Assembly: GCA_022497145.1 (NCBI GenBank)
Contig: MU385856.1
Span: forward strand, 186,001-250,000
Direction: 5' to 3'
DNA from: Rostrohypoxylon terebratum
Lineage: Eukaryota; Ascomycota; Sordariomycetes; Xylariales; Hypoxylaceae
DNA: 64,000 bases
The notes below the pieces were generated by a model. It was not told the DNA's origin, made no database searches, and was given only the letters and a program-made list of their open reading frames with translations. The stretch's first letter is position 1. The number at the start of each line of letters is the position of its first letter. The position numbers and the translations under genes were made by a program. Shown here piece by piece: positions 1 to 11,638 of this stretch.

Positions 1-558
1 CATCTCGCATCCTTGGGTAAGTTGTATTCGTTGAAGGATAGAAACTCCATCCATCGAAAACACAGCCGGAGACGTTACTTGGCAATTGACTACTTACGTG
101 ATACCTACCTATTATATGGCACGACGGATCCGCATATACCCTGGTAGACTAGAGGCCAATTGAGCACCGATTTCGACAAGTTGAATGGCATATTATTGTA
201 CCAACGTCAATCTTACTTAGTCATCCCGTCGTGAGATCTAGCAAAAACACACCCCACACATGAATCGAGGTTCTTGGTGGCTGTGGCAACCAGTTACGCC
301 GCCTGGACTATGCATGCGTAAACACGTGCCTCCCTAACACCACTCCCCCCCCCTCCCCCTAACAAAGCCGGTGTCCCCTAGTTGATACACGAATTGAAGA
401 GTCGAATGTACTCGCAGAACACATACAACATGAAGCCTTTTTCGTTCCCCGCCCACGGAACAGTTCCAGCCTTTCCTATACCAGGGTTATTGTGTCCCGA
501 CCTTTTCGCCCATAAGGAAATGTTCTACTTATTTTTTCAAGACCGAGTAGGATGACTC
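1..558. other. Intergenic, no gene seen
   Basis: No convincing coding segment is visible on either strand. A C-rich tract lies around 341-360. The stretch is the 3' flank of the minus-strand gelsolin-like gene. A GTAAGT at about 17-22 could be the donor of a plus-strand exon entering from the left edge, but there is no supporting reading frame. Confidence 0.5.
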
Positions 559-3500
559 CTAATCATCCAGCGCCTGCAGTGCTTGGTTGAGTGGCACGAC
601 TCGTAGACTACGACCTCTTTTGAGACCCGTGCTCGCGTTTGTGATCGTAGGACTGTCGACATCACGCCACTTGCGGAAAACGCTCTTCATATCCCGAGGG
701 ATACCCTCGAGTACGACCGTCGAGAATGGGACAAATGGTCGGTCCTCCATTCCCGCCGCGAGGATTCCGTACTCTTGAGCGAATTCCAACGCATTATGAA
801 ATGAGGCATACTGGGACTGAGCTCGAGATCCTACGATAATGTACAACTCGAAAAAGGCATCGAGTACGTAAATGTTCTTGGGCAGTAGGTCCCTTTGTGA
901 GAAAGGGGCTATCTCAACGATCTGCGGGGTAAGAAATATTAGTACATGTCTTCGTAACGAAAGAAGCTGCGTGTGAAACTTACTTGCTGCTTGGAGGCTG
1001 CATCCGATCGGAATAGCCTGCAGCAGTATTTATCGTAGTTCGGTTTGAGACGCCAATGGTCGGCTGACACAGCCGTGGAGCTGGATTTAAAAAGGTTCCA
1101 GAAAGATTCTGGTTCGCGACCATCTTCCACTTCTTCTAGCTCGCCCGATAACGCAAAGTCCATTCCTATAAGACGCGCGCAACTTAGCTCGTCAACCCCG
1201 CTACCCTTGCCCTTCCACAAGTAACATTTACCAGCTGTCGTCACAACATAAGGAAACCCAGAACAGAGAACTGCAGGAGTAAAGTCAACTTCGTCGAAGA
1301 CGATGTGACCGTGATACCGCCGTCCGCAGAGCATGTGCGGAGCTAGAGAATCAAACTTGTTCCCCGAGCCGCGCTGGACAATTACTATACCACCCAACGC
1401 TTGGAGAAACTCGGGTGCCTCTTTACCCTGTTGGAGCTTTACTAGTTTCCCACCTAGGGCCTTTGCTTCCCGAGAGAGAAACGTTGACGCGTCCTCGACA
1501 GTGGAATGAGGGACATCATCACCCGCCCAAAAGTAGACCTCCGTCACCTTCTTTCCTGATTCATCCTTGAAAGTGTGAGAACAGATGTACATTTCACGCT
1601 CGAATAGCGTTCGTTCGTGATGGGTGGGAACCGGCAGCTTTTTGCCGTCGGCCGAGAATTGATACAATTGTGCGCTTAGTGTCTGAATTCTAGATGCTAC
1701 ATTCGGTCGACGCATTAGTAACTCAGCAGCGTCCACGTTATAATCTTTTCGGGTGCGATCAGAGCCGAAAAAATCACCAAGGAGAGTAGAAGCATCATGA
1801 GATTGTTTGGTGGGTGAGCGTACAGGCGATGATGTTTCGTGAGGCGGTGACTTTGGCCTAGGGATAGATATAGGTTGAGGAACCTGTTGAGGCTCAGTAG
1901 GTAATGGGCGACTAGAAGATGAAGAAGATGATGATGGTGCTGTTGGATTAGTAGCCGCTGGGACGGTAGGTAGAGGTCGTGCACCTAAAGGCTTAGCGGT
2001 GATCGGCTCTGGCAGCGGCTTCTTGGCCCTATTCAGAGGCGATTGAGGCTGGGATCCTGGTATGTCCGAACTAGCAGGTCCGTCAGTGGTTAATTTCGGC
2101 TTTGTTACTGGAGGCGGCTCGGTATCCCTCTTCGTATCGTTCGCTTGCTGGGACTCACCAGTTTTCCCAGCATCCTGGCTAGATTCGTCAATGAAGCGTG
2201 ACATTCGTTTCATGTCTAGTTTTCTCGGAGACGGCGGTTGCGAAGTGGATTCTTGAGGTTCTTCAAACGTTTTTGTAGGCGATCGTTGTCTTCTTTGGGC
2301 GGCAAATGCTGCCACTTGCTCGTGAACCTTGCTTGGGGAATCCGGGGCTTTGCTAGAGAAGTCTCCCGACGCGGGCTCAAAGGATTTCGTAGCGCCTACG
2401 AGAGAAATGGGTTGCGGTTTTGGCGTTGTCGGTTCGTTGCGTTCTAGCTTTGAGGAGTCAACTAATTCGATCACCTCATGCTTCGGCTTAATAACAGATT
2501 CTTGCTCTGGTTGAGCTGTTGAAGGGCGGCTGTTTGCAGTCGCATCATGTGGCTTCTCTTCCGGCTCACTTGAAGCTGCGACTAGAGCTGATGTTGGCGC
2601 CTTTCTCTTTGGCCCCCTAGCACGACCTTTAGTCATATGCGTGAGTTTGGGGCCAGGGCCAGCCTCGTTGTCATTTTGCCTGGAGGCGGTGTTAGGCTGC
2701 GAATTAGAAGTCGGCGTGTTGGATGAAGATGTGGGCGGGCCCCTAGCAATGAGGCTAGCAAGGGCAGGATTGAACCGATTTGCCAAACCACCAGTCTTCC
2801 CTGGTAATCGCCCAGGTATAACCGCTTCCTTCTGTATTGCGGACGGGGGGTCGGCCTGCTTGAAAGCAGGGACTGTCTGAGCTGAACCTCGCCTTGGAAT
2901 GACTGAAAGATCCGCTCTCGATGAATTAGTTCCTGGTACAAGATCTCGGTTCTCAGCACTGCCGAAACGTTGTGCTTTACCAAATGATGATTCTTGGGTA
3001 GAATCAGGATTCGATGCAGTGCTAGGCTTTTCCAATTCCGCTGCCATTGTATCCGAGGCCGCGTCTGATTTTAATGTATTGGATCGTCCCAGTTGACCCC
3101 GTCTAAGTAGGCCTTCAGGGATCGGCTCCTCGTTTGCTGTGCTGTCCTTCCTTGTGACACCACGGCCTTCCGATTGTGCTTTCTGGAACTCTTTCTTCCT
3201 AGATAAAATAGCTTCCTTGAACTCATCTACGCGCTCTGTCTTCTTAGGGCCACCAGTAATGTTAAGAGCAGCTTTTCCTTTTAAAATGTTTCCCTTAAGT
3301 TCATCTGGGGCAACATAATTTTGGGTAGTTGTCTTTCTGAGCTTATTAAAAACGTTCTTCAGCTCGTTTTCTGGGTTGGCTTCAGAAGCTGCAGGTGCCT
3401 GTCTGGGCTTTAAATTCGCTCGAAAATCATTCACGGGCGGTAGGTCAGGCTTTGGCTTGATACTAGGAATGGATACATCTGAAAGTTTGCGGTCTAACCT

Positions 3501-5316
3501 AGGGCTCTTAATGTCTGGTGTTGTGGGGTTCTGCAATTCGTTCGAAACACCGCTGTTGTCGGAACGAGCACTGGGGATGCTAGGACTAGGGAGAACGCCT
3601 AGACCAATTGGCTTCACGACAGCGCCAGGAGCCAGGCCAGGAGCAGAGGACCTCATAAGCCCACCGATACTGACTTGATGTTTGTGTCCAACGGTTGGAG
3701 ATCGGCCTCTCTCTGCACTGGGATTGGACGCTTTTTCAGCTTTTGCCTTCTGAAGCTCTGCCATCCAAGCTGGTTGGCTGGCGGAGGGAGCGTGTTTCGG
3801 CTTAGGGGATTCGGGCTTATTTAAAGCAGATTCGAGCCAGCTAGATTTCGTAGGGCTCCATCTTCTAGAATCCATTGTTTTCGAAGGACTAACTGGAAGA
3901 GAGGGCGTATCCTTGTTTGATTCCTGATCTTGTAATTCTGGTGATGTTTTGGTATCGACTTTTAGTGAATCGCCGAATTTCTCCGAACCAAAAACGTCGT
4001 CCCCTTGACGCTCTCCGTCTCGACTAGGCGGTGGTCTTGGCGAAAGGTCAACCGAAGGGTCGCGAATTATACTTGCCGGTCTTGATCTAGATCTGGATCC
4101 AGGAGTTGCGCGACTCGACGAGTCATACCCGGTACGGTTTGGAACAATTGGGTCTGCACGTTGCGCTCCGGAAGGAGATTGAACACTCCATCTCTTTATA
4201 CTATCGGAGCGTTTCATCATGGCGCTTTGGACAAATCCGCCCATCCCCTTAGTCGGGGAGCCTGACCTATCCAATTTGGATGGCGAGGTACGTCCTGAAG
4301 GGGGAGACATGATTTGCGATCGTTCCTGACTAAGATCGTTGTCTACTTGAGTCTCATTGAATGGCGGGTCTAGTTTGGATGTGCTTGATAAGGGCAAAGG
4401 TGAAGCTAGCCTCTTTGATGGATCAGGGGATGTTGGCGGTGGGCTAGTATCTCCTTTCGAAGTTTCGCCAGACGATACACGCGACATGCCCGGGAGTTGA
4501 GCCGGCATCAGAGAGAAATCAGCGGTTTGGTTGTCTTCGACCTGATTTTTTCTGTAAGCGGCAGAATTAGCACCCCTGTCCGCAGTTTGGCGAAACCAAG
4601 ATGGATCCTTGGAGGACAACGCTGAAGCAATTTGGTCCCTAGATATAGTTTCCGTTGCTGAGGCAGGCTCAGGAGGGGTATTTCGTGCCAAGTTCTCGAC
4701 CGCAACAACGGACAGTGGACGACTTCGTGAACGATCAGAAGCCTGGGAGGTTGGTCGTCTTTGCCAGGATAGACCTCTCGTTGTTCTTGTGGGAGAGACT
4801 TGGCTGAATTGCTTGTATTCTGGGTCCGCAGGGAACTCGTTCTCTTTCGATGGCGAGATCGACAATTCACCTGGGCTGGTCATTTCTTCGGTCTTTGGAG
4901 AATTGAGACTCGCAGGAGGTTCGAAAATAGGAGAAGAGTCCAAATTCAAGCGGCCGGTCGGAACGTGAGTATCAATGCGGTGTGATGAAGGAGGTGGGGT
5001 GTTGGCTGGCGATGATTTTTGAGGCGAAATAGATCTAGCACGCTCTGGGAAAAAAAGTAAGTAATGGACGGACGGACAAATGGACTAAAATACAAGATAC
5101 AAGGCATCTATTTGCAACCAATTCCGCCAAATCCATAAAATGACAAGAAGGTATAATTTATTGAATATGTTCCGTACCTGCGCGGCGAGCCTCTCTCTCT
5201 TTTCTCTCTCGTAATATCCTCTCTTCGAGTTCTCGTGAGCGGGCCTCGTCCTCCTCGATTCGTCGGTCACCCAATTCCTTGACTTGGAGCAGAAATTTGG
5301 ATACGTCTTCGGACAT
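559..5316 (-). CDS. DUF4045 / gelsolin-like domain protein
   Basis: Three exons on the minus strand: 5316-5178, 5044-984 and 921-559, giving about 1520 residues. The start is the ATG of MSEDVSKFLL; the first exon encodes a charged coiled-coil-like helix (EEDEARSRELEERILRER). Exon 2 is a very long Ser/Pro/Lys-rich disordered region with repeated SPxK/SPTK-like words, typical of the fungal DUF4045 family. The last about 320 residues are ordered and gelsolin-like: a segment around VTEVYFWAGDD, a segment around CYLWKGKGSG, and a final segment reading LLPKNIYVLDAF that only becomes continuous when the 62-nt intron at 983-922 (branch TACTAAT) is removed. Gelsolin folds bind actin or calcium; that role here is inferred. 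The family is conserved in filamentous ascomycetes but poorly characterised. The Ser/Pro-rich part suggests phosphoregulation, which is inference only. Confidence 0.88.
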
Positions 5317-6223
5317 TTTTTTATTTTTACCGATAGGACCAAATTATTAACGAGGAGCGTGTGCAATTTACGACACAGCAACGCGTATGGGAATAAGGAT
5401 GGGCGAGGTTTTTTTTTTTCCTCTCTCGTTGTTTATGATATTTTCCTCAACCGCACAGACAATGTTCGGGCAGAAATCAAGAGAGAATATAACTAATTTC
5501 TGGTTGCCGGTGTTCGTGATGCTGATCCTATTTAGGATTTAGGTAAGTATGTACCTAGGACCTAGGTAAACAGTCTATACCTTGGAAACAAAAACAATCT
5601 AATTTGTGTTCGAAGGTTCGAAACGAAGATTCTAAAAGAGAATCATTATTAAAAAAATAAAATAGAATCTACGGTAAACAAGGTAACATATATGTTGGTG
5701 CAGCAGCTGCGGGAGACGCAAAGACGTAGTCGGAAGTGGGCACCTGTTTCTTCGTTTACTCGGCTGTCATCGTCTTTAGCCCCCCTGTAAAGTCGTACTG
5801 TCCTTCACTGCTTCACTAGGTGTCAGCTTGTGCGATTTAGATACTGTGGGTACACAAAAGACGGACCAATGAAACCTGCAGCCTGACAACTTGGCTGCAA
5901 ACCCGTGCCTGGCTGTTGACCCCGAAAAGCTTATTAAGCCCTCCTATCCTGGTTAGCGTTAACGCCTAAAACCCGACACTCTGTGTTGTACATAGTATTT
6001 ATTGTACAGAGTACAGTACAGCAGTAATAAATTGCAATAGCAATGGAAATAATGTGGGGGTTTGCGATTGAACCTTTAATAATACTGAAGTCTCAAGCCT
6101 GAGATCTCAAGTCTCAAAGTTCCATCTTGTCCATCTGATAATTGTTATGCTATGATACTATCATGCTATTGTTTCCTATTTCCTATACCTGGGTATGTAT
6201 GTACCAACATGTCTCTTCGCATC
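5317..6223. other. Intergenic
   Basis: Lies between two minus-strand genes, so it holds the promoter and 5' leader of the gelsolin-like gene and the 3' flank of Arl2. It contains a T-tract near 5410-5421 and one exact 15-bp palindromic word ACCTAGGACCTAGGT at 5553-5567. No gene recognised. Confidence 0.6.
5553..5567. repeat. Palindromic word ACCTAGGACCTAGGT
   Basis: An exact odd-length palindrome built of two CCTAGG hexamers. The same word or close variants recur at several intergenic sites in this window (10368-10382, 10548-10583, 16825-16842, 60366-60379 and others). Role unknown. Confidence 0.75.
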
Positions 6224-7128
6224 TCAATACAGGAACAGTCTCGCCTTAGCATCCTCGACCACCCACGCGAGACCCTCTTTTAGATTTTGTCCAGTCATGG
6301 CGCTGCATCTCAGGATATGCCACCGGTGTGTCCGGATAGCGTCGAGCTGAAGTCCTTCAAGAATCTCCTTCTCGTCCATGCATCCTTGCACATCAGTCTT
6401 GTTAGCGAACACCAGCAAACTTGCACCTGAAAGACGCTATACCATTGTTCGATTAGCGCCAGTGCCGACAAAATAGATAAAACTGTGTATGTCGTATGTC
6501 GTATGTCATATGAGACATCAATACATCAACAGTAAGCAAGTAAACAAACCTCTTCTTGTAACAGTCCGTGAAGCTCTTCCCTACAGTCATCGATTCTCAA
6601 TCGATCCGTTGCATCGACAACCCATATGAGAGCGTCTGTCTTCTCGAAATAATTGCGCCAGTATGAGCGAAGCGTCTTCTGGCCGCCAACATCCCCTATC
6701 TCCGTACAGCCCCTCAATTCATTAGTCACCGCTCTCTACTTGTTCTCATCACCGGCTCGGGTTCTGTTTATTGGATGAGAGGTCCTAACTCACATATGTT
6801 TAATTTATATCTGCGCCATTGTCAACAAAATTTAGTCACTGTGTGGAATCGGTAATATCACAACTCGCTCACCCCTCATAGTCAATCGTCTTGATGATGA
6901 AGCCCAAAGTCGGACTTACGGTGTTGACATCCTCGTTCATCACCTTCTTGACGATCGTCGTTTTACCTGCATTATCCAAGCCCCTATTCTCTTTTCATCA
7001 GTCTAGTTCCAACACAACCCGACTTAACACAAATAAGTGTGAAAACGCATTGAGAAAAGCGGAACTTACAGCATTAGAATCCTCATCTCCTTATCCTTCA
7101 GTCGGGCTTTTCGAAGAATCGATAACAT
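6224..7128 (-). CDS. ARL2: Arl2-type small GTPase (tubulin folding)
   Basis: Five exons: 7128-7070, 6983-6873, 6810-6794, 6695-6550 and 6436-6224, giving 181 residues, close to the usual 184 of Arl2. The P-loop GLDNAGKT is at residues 21-28; after splicing the switch-2 motif reads [14 protein letters not shown]; the guanine-specificity motif NKTD and SAMTG loop follow. The N-terminus starts [10 protein letters not shown] without the Gly2 used for myristoylation in Arf proteins. Arl2 (Cin4 in budding yeast, Alp41 in fission yeast) acts with tubulin-folding cofactors in microtubule biogenesis. Exon 3 is only 17 nt, and without it the WDVGGQ motif cannot be formed. The donor after exon 4 is GTTTGT, also used by SEC63 intron 1 in this window. 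Identity is very likely. Confidence 0.93.
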
Positions 7129-7753
7129 TTTTACCGGCCTCCGTAGGCAGCGCAGGAACAATATTTGATCAAATACGCTTCAACTTTCATTTATATCCCG
7201 ATGAAATGCGATGAAATGATGACCGAAGTCTAAAGTCGATGTTGTTGGCAAGACATTGTTCATTGCAAGCTTAATATTGAGCTAAGTATGGGTGTATAAC
7301 GTGTATTATTTGAACCTGGGACCTGGCAGAAGGGCGTCAGAAAAAGTGCCCCATGTATTAATAATACTGCTATACACTGTCCCAGTTGACCAGTCAGAAA
7401 CCGGGAGACGTACAGTGCATTACGGTACTATTAATACATAGGGCACTTTTTCTGACGCCCTTCTGCCTGGGTCCTGAGTTAATTGAGTTAATTCGCTGCC
7501 TAAGATATTTTCACGTGATGTACCCAACCATTACACAACTTGCCCCCATTTCCCCGTACCAAGTGCCCTACAAACTTCGCTTCTAGGCATCTATACATGA
7601 TATTCACTGTTCAGTGACACTCGGTTCATATCATCCAAGACAACAGGAAGTGATAAACACCCATCATCGATGAAAAAGTACTTCGATACAAATTCAATGA
7701 TACTAGCTAGGTATGTACCTAACAATACTGGATCCCCCTTCTCATCTCGCACC
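7129..7753. other. Intergenic with foldback element
   Basis: Holds the Arl2 promoter side and the 3' flank of the DUF2235 gene. The only notable content is the 156-bp inverted-repeat element at 7319-7474, annotated separately. Confidence 0.7.
7319..7474. mobile_element. Foldback / MITE-like inverted repeat
   Basis: The left part (from GGACCTGGCAGAAGGGCG at 7319) is repeated almost exactly as reverse complement ending at 7474 (CGCCCTTCTGCCTGGGTCC). The shared core includes GAAGGGCGTCAGAAAAAGT, then GCCC, then TATTAATA. Weaker pairing continues inward (TACTGCTATACACTGT against TACAGTGCATTACGGTA), so nearly the whole element could form one hairpin with a loop around 7381-7410. There is no coding capacity. 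Size and structure fit a miniature inverted-repeat transposable element or foldback element. A target-site duplication is not clear and no second copy was noticed in the window, so a non-mobile hairpin remains possible. Confidence 0.75.
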
Positions 7754-9908
7754 TTACTCTTCCTTCCCCTTCCTTGTCTTCCTTGTCTTCCACTTCTTCA
7801 TGGATTGCCTGAACTTGGATTGCTTGGACTTGAATACCTTAAGTTTGTGAATATCCTGGGCGTCTGCATAACCGCATACTGGTACCTTGCCTGCGGATAA
7901 CTCTAGCAGGTGTTTCTCCCACGGTCCCAAAGTATCTTCTACCATAGTTTGGTCATGTGGAGCATCATTCTCGGAGCCTACATATTCCCACACCCACCGC
8001 GACCCAGGAGAATTACTCTCTCCAGTTGACACGCTTTTTGCATCTTGAACCAGCTCATGAGTAACAGCGCTATAAGCACCGCCATCGATGAGCTCCCCTG
8101 TGGTGACATTGGTATTGTTAGCCGGGCCATTTATGCCGCCGCCACCATCTCCAGGCCCCCAGTGAGCATCTGGCGGGATGGGATCGTCGAAATCCTCATG
8201 CACGCGGCGAGGATACCACGAATGCAACAACGCAGGACATTCCCAGAGGCCTGAGTCGTTGAGGCCTAAGCCCTCGCAAAATAGGCGTACACGGACCGAG
8301 CTATGGATGCGCTCATTCGTGCCCTGAAGGAATTCCTTCCTAGGAATTCCATTATCCGGATCGAGCTTCCTGTAGAGACCCGGCGAGCGAGTTACACTCC
8401 CGACGAGTTCGTAGAGTAAACTAGAACTCGACTGAATACTATGGAGAGACCAAGGGCGGACGGGCGTATTCGTATCGAAGATAGGTCTCGCCGCCCATAG
8501 AAGAGGCTCTTTGCTACTTGACCTACAGAGTCCAAAGCAGCTTCCGGCGTCTTTCTCGCGAGTCGCCTGTTTAATCTGAAGAGAATCGTAGAAATTGACA
8601 TTGCGTGTGTAGAATATTTCAAGGGCGTCGGGGACGAACTCGCAACCGACAGAGGAAAGTTGATCCATCATCCCTATCAAGACATCAGTCCTAGAGGTAC
8701 CTATCATGGAAATAGATACTAACAGGCAATGGATAGATTAGCAACACCTTCGTCACTCCAACCTCCGCCGATATTGCCGTGACTTCCAGGAAACCAAACC
8801 TGTCGAAGATCTGAAGTATCGCCATCTTCTTTTCGCCGTTCCCATAAGGTCGGACGAAATGGGCCGCGGGTCTCGTCTAGAGCGAGCGCATGGAATGCAT
8901 GTTCAATCTTGGGAGACAGTCTAGTATCATAGAACCGATATGTAAGTTTATCGTTAGTCCACGAAATTGACTCTTGAGGGTTGGGTGAACTTATTCTTGG
9001 CTACGCATGTTGACGCCGAGTCGAACAAGTATTTCTCTTGGCCTCCCTTGAGGAATACCCAACGCGCCAACCGTATCCCATACACCTATCGCACGTTAGC
9101 ATTGTCCAACGTTCAATCTGTCGGCCGTAATAATTCACCGATTGCTTTGATCCTGATCAAGTCGCCTTTACCTTCCTTTTGATTGACGCGGGTATATCCC
9201 ATCTATTACCAGTCAACGAACATGAGACATACGAATATGTTGGTGACAGCTTACCTCAACAAGCAACTTTCTATATTCGTCTGCAGCGTGTTCCCCCTTC
9301 GGCTTGCTTGGGAATGGAAGCTGAGGGAACTGATCTTTATAATCTGGATTCATCCAATTCTGCATATCTTTGAAGACCGGATAGAAGTATTCCATTCCGG
9401 AACGGGTGAGCAAGCCCAAATCGGATATCATACCACCAACGGACCTCGCTGTGAAGGCCCCGCGACTGAAGCCGACGAGGACGATCTCGTCTCCGTCGAC
9501 GTAGTTGGTGCAGATATAGGCATATGCTTCGCGAATATTCTATACCTGGAGTCAGTCCCTTATATTGGCTAATATCAGATTGTCTCAATTCCGAACCTCT
9601 GCTATACCCATTCCAAATGCGCCGCCCAGGACTCTTTCGATCGGGTCTGAGTTCGCCGAACCGACGCCGGACTGGTAGAATACGACTTGGAAAATACCGT
9701 CGGAACAGGTCTTTTTAAATATTCTCGAGATACGTGTCACGTTGGACGGGATTTGGAGTTTCGGAGGGTTAGAAGAAGTCGGGTTGATATAGGCATTGTC
9801 ACTAAGGACTTATTAATGCTTCTGAGATATGAGATAGATTCACTATTTGTGAATTACTCACGCATTCTGCCAAGTGCCATCGCAACAAACCACAATCCTT
9901 TTCTTCAT
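7754..9908 (-). CDS. DUF2235 alpha/beta-hydrolase (Tle1-like)
   Basis: A multi-exon gene starting MKKRIVVCCDGTWQN, the classic N-terminus of the DUF2235 family. Supported exons: 9908-9862, 9801-9597, 9539-9255, 9175-9139, then one or two exons between about 9062 and 8724, and a last exon 8673-7754. The nucleophile elbow GFSRGAFTARS follows DGDEIVLV. Later segments IKAIGVWDTVGAL and FYDTRLSPKIEHAFHALALDETRGPF, then VWFPGSHGNIGGGW, match the family order (Ser, Asp, His). The C-terminus ends in a Lys-rich tail. The family includes bacterial type VI lipase effectors (Tle1) and many uncharacterised fungal paralogues, so the substrate is unknown. The junction between VWDTVGAL and ESISWTND (about 9000-9035) is unresolved: the best donor, GTATTC, leaves an 86-nt intron; otherwise that exon hits a stop. 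Confidence 0.85.
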
Positions 9909-10367
9909 TGTAGGGGAGAATTGTCGGTCGGTGTATCAATGCAGGCACTTGATCAGGGGTCGATGAGGTCTATACACGGCTGGGATAGTTATTGAGGATG
10001 CCTAGGTATGTATATCGAATATCAAGCCTCTTATTAGGAACGAATAGCCGAGAGCCTCGTCGGACCCGGGCATGTCGAGACATATATAAGGATGGCTACA
10101 AGATATGTTACTATTGAACATACATAGCCTGTACATTAGTATAGCTAAGGGACGAAAATCGGCACCCACCTGGTCCCAAGCCTCCAACCAGTTCAATGTT
10201 TCCATTGAGTATCACATATGATGAGGGAAGGTCACACTCGACAAACGAAGTCATTGCCGTCATGATAAAAGTAGAAACAGGAAGGTTATCCGAGGTAAGT
10301 TTCAGGACTCGAGCTCGTTCTTACCAACAGACTACCTGTCTAGGTGACCCTTGGCAGATGTATATAT

Positions 10368-10382
10368 ACCTAGGTCCTAGGT
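10368..10382. repeat. Palindromic word ACCTAGGTCCTAGGT
   Basis: An exact palindromic 15-mer, the T-centre version of the word at 5553-5567, which is its own reverse complement with A at the centre. Intergenic. Confidence 0.75.
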
Positions 10383-10547
10383 AAATATTAGAACTCTCCG
10401 AGAGCCTCATGATAGTGCCTACCTCCCATCTTGAACACTTAGAGAATTCGCATTCCTTCAAGGGGGTTGCCATCTGCAGCAGAAAATTGGTGTTCTTGCT
10501 TTCTACCTAGTACACTACTGCATCCCAATAATTAGACCGGAATCAAT

Positions 10548-10583
10548 ACCTAGGACCTACTAGGTAGTAGGTAGGTCCTAGGT
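10548..10583. repeat. Perfect inverted repeat of CCTAGG words
   Basis: The left arm ACCTAGGACCTAC (10548-10560) and right arm GTAGGTCCTAGGT (10571-10583) are exact reverse complements around a 10-nt spacer TAGGTAGTAG. This is a more elaborate form of the dispersed CCTAGG palindrome. Confidence 0.8.
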
Positions 10584-11638
10584 ACGTAACTTGGTCCGAT
10601 GGCGTTGTAAGGCGTCAGCTCAGCATCAATGTTGAGGCCTCTAATTGGACAGTGTTGTGCCACATACCTAATGTAATTATGAAGGGGCCATCTTGCTTTT
10701 GATACTGGTGTGACCTTGAATGGGAAAGCACTGGGTTATCCATTACCTAATCATATTACACCAAGTCACGCAAGGGAAACATTAATCTTAATTTTAACCT
10801 TAATCTCCTCATTTTACGTCGCTAACAAACGATTGAAGATGCACCCAAAATTCAATCTTCAACTTGACCATAAAAGCGAACTTGAAAGTTACAACGTTTT
10901 GGTTGAACGTCACTAGCTATACAATCTGTAGCAAAATCTTAGGTGACAATGCTTGCCTATGACTTTAAAGATTGCGGCCCAACTCGACTCAGCTCACCTC
11001 AGCTCACCTCAGCTAGTAACCTCATCCTAGGACCTAAGGACCTAAGCCTTAAGGGAACATCACGAGTTTACCTATCTAATATTTTATTTCGGTAGTCAAT
11101 CTATTCAATGCTTGCTCCACTCTCACCTAGCTCTCGATGAAAAAAGAGTATCGAGTAATCCGGGCAGCCGGGGAACCTCGGCCGACTGCGTTATGCCGCA
11201 TCTCGCAAACGCCGCAGGTTTACGACCCTGAAGTTCCCTGCTCACATGCATAGCCGCCGTGGCATACATCCGGTTTTGTTAAACTGGCCAATCGTTCTGA
11301 GCCTCGAACCATGCCCGGGAGGCGATGGTGCGATCCCTCAGGTGCTGTGCATATGCGGCACGTGGGGGGCTCCCCGGGCTTCCCAGTTTGAGTATTCCCA
11401 ACCCCCTTACATAACCATCACAGGGTTGCGTGGCTTAATGGGCTTATCAGCTAACCTACATTGTACTGATGCTACCCCTCATCCAGCCGTTCTTCCACAT
11501 GGTCTAGCTAACTCTAGAGCTGGGCGACCAGCTTTCCAGCATTCATATAAGTTTGCGTTGAGGGATATGTAATCCTATGGCTTCATCCGTAGGTAGTTAA
11601 TTCCATCATGACGAACCTTGTGAGATAAGGTCTAGCCG

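Larger units (their letters stand above)
9909..11638. other. Intergenic, repeat-bearing
   Basis: About 1.7 kb with no recognisable gene. It carries a cluster of CCTAGG-type palindromes (10368-10382, 10548-10583, 11025-11046) and a short tandem run of CTCAGCTCAC units at about 10988-11014. It separates two divergently transcribed genes (DUF2235 on minus, APH-like on plus), so both promoters should lie here. Confidence 0.6.

Noticed and set aside
9183..9572. A plus-strand 129-residue frame
   Set aside because: It is the antisense of DUF2235 exons that carry the GFSRG motif.
10002..10205. Upstream exon for the DUF2235 gene (METLNWLEAWDQ)
   Set aside because: The family normally begins at the MKKRIVVCCDGTW segment, and no good splice link joins the two.
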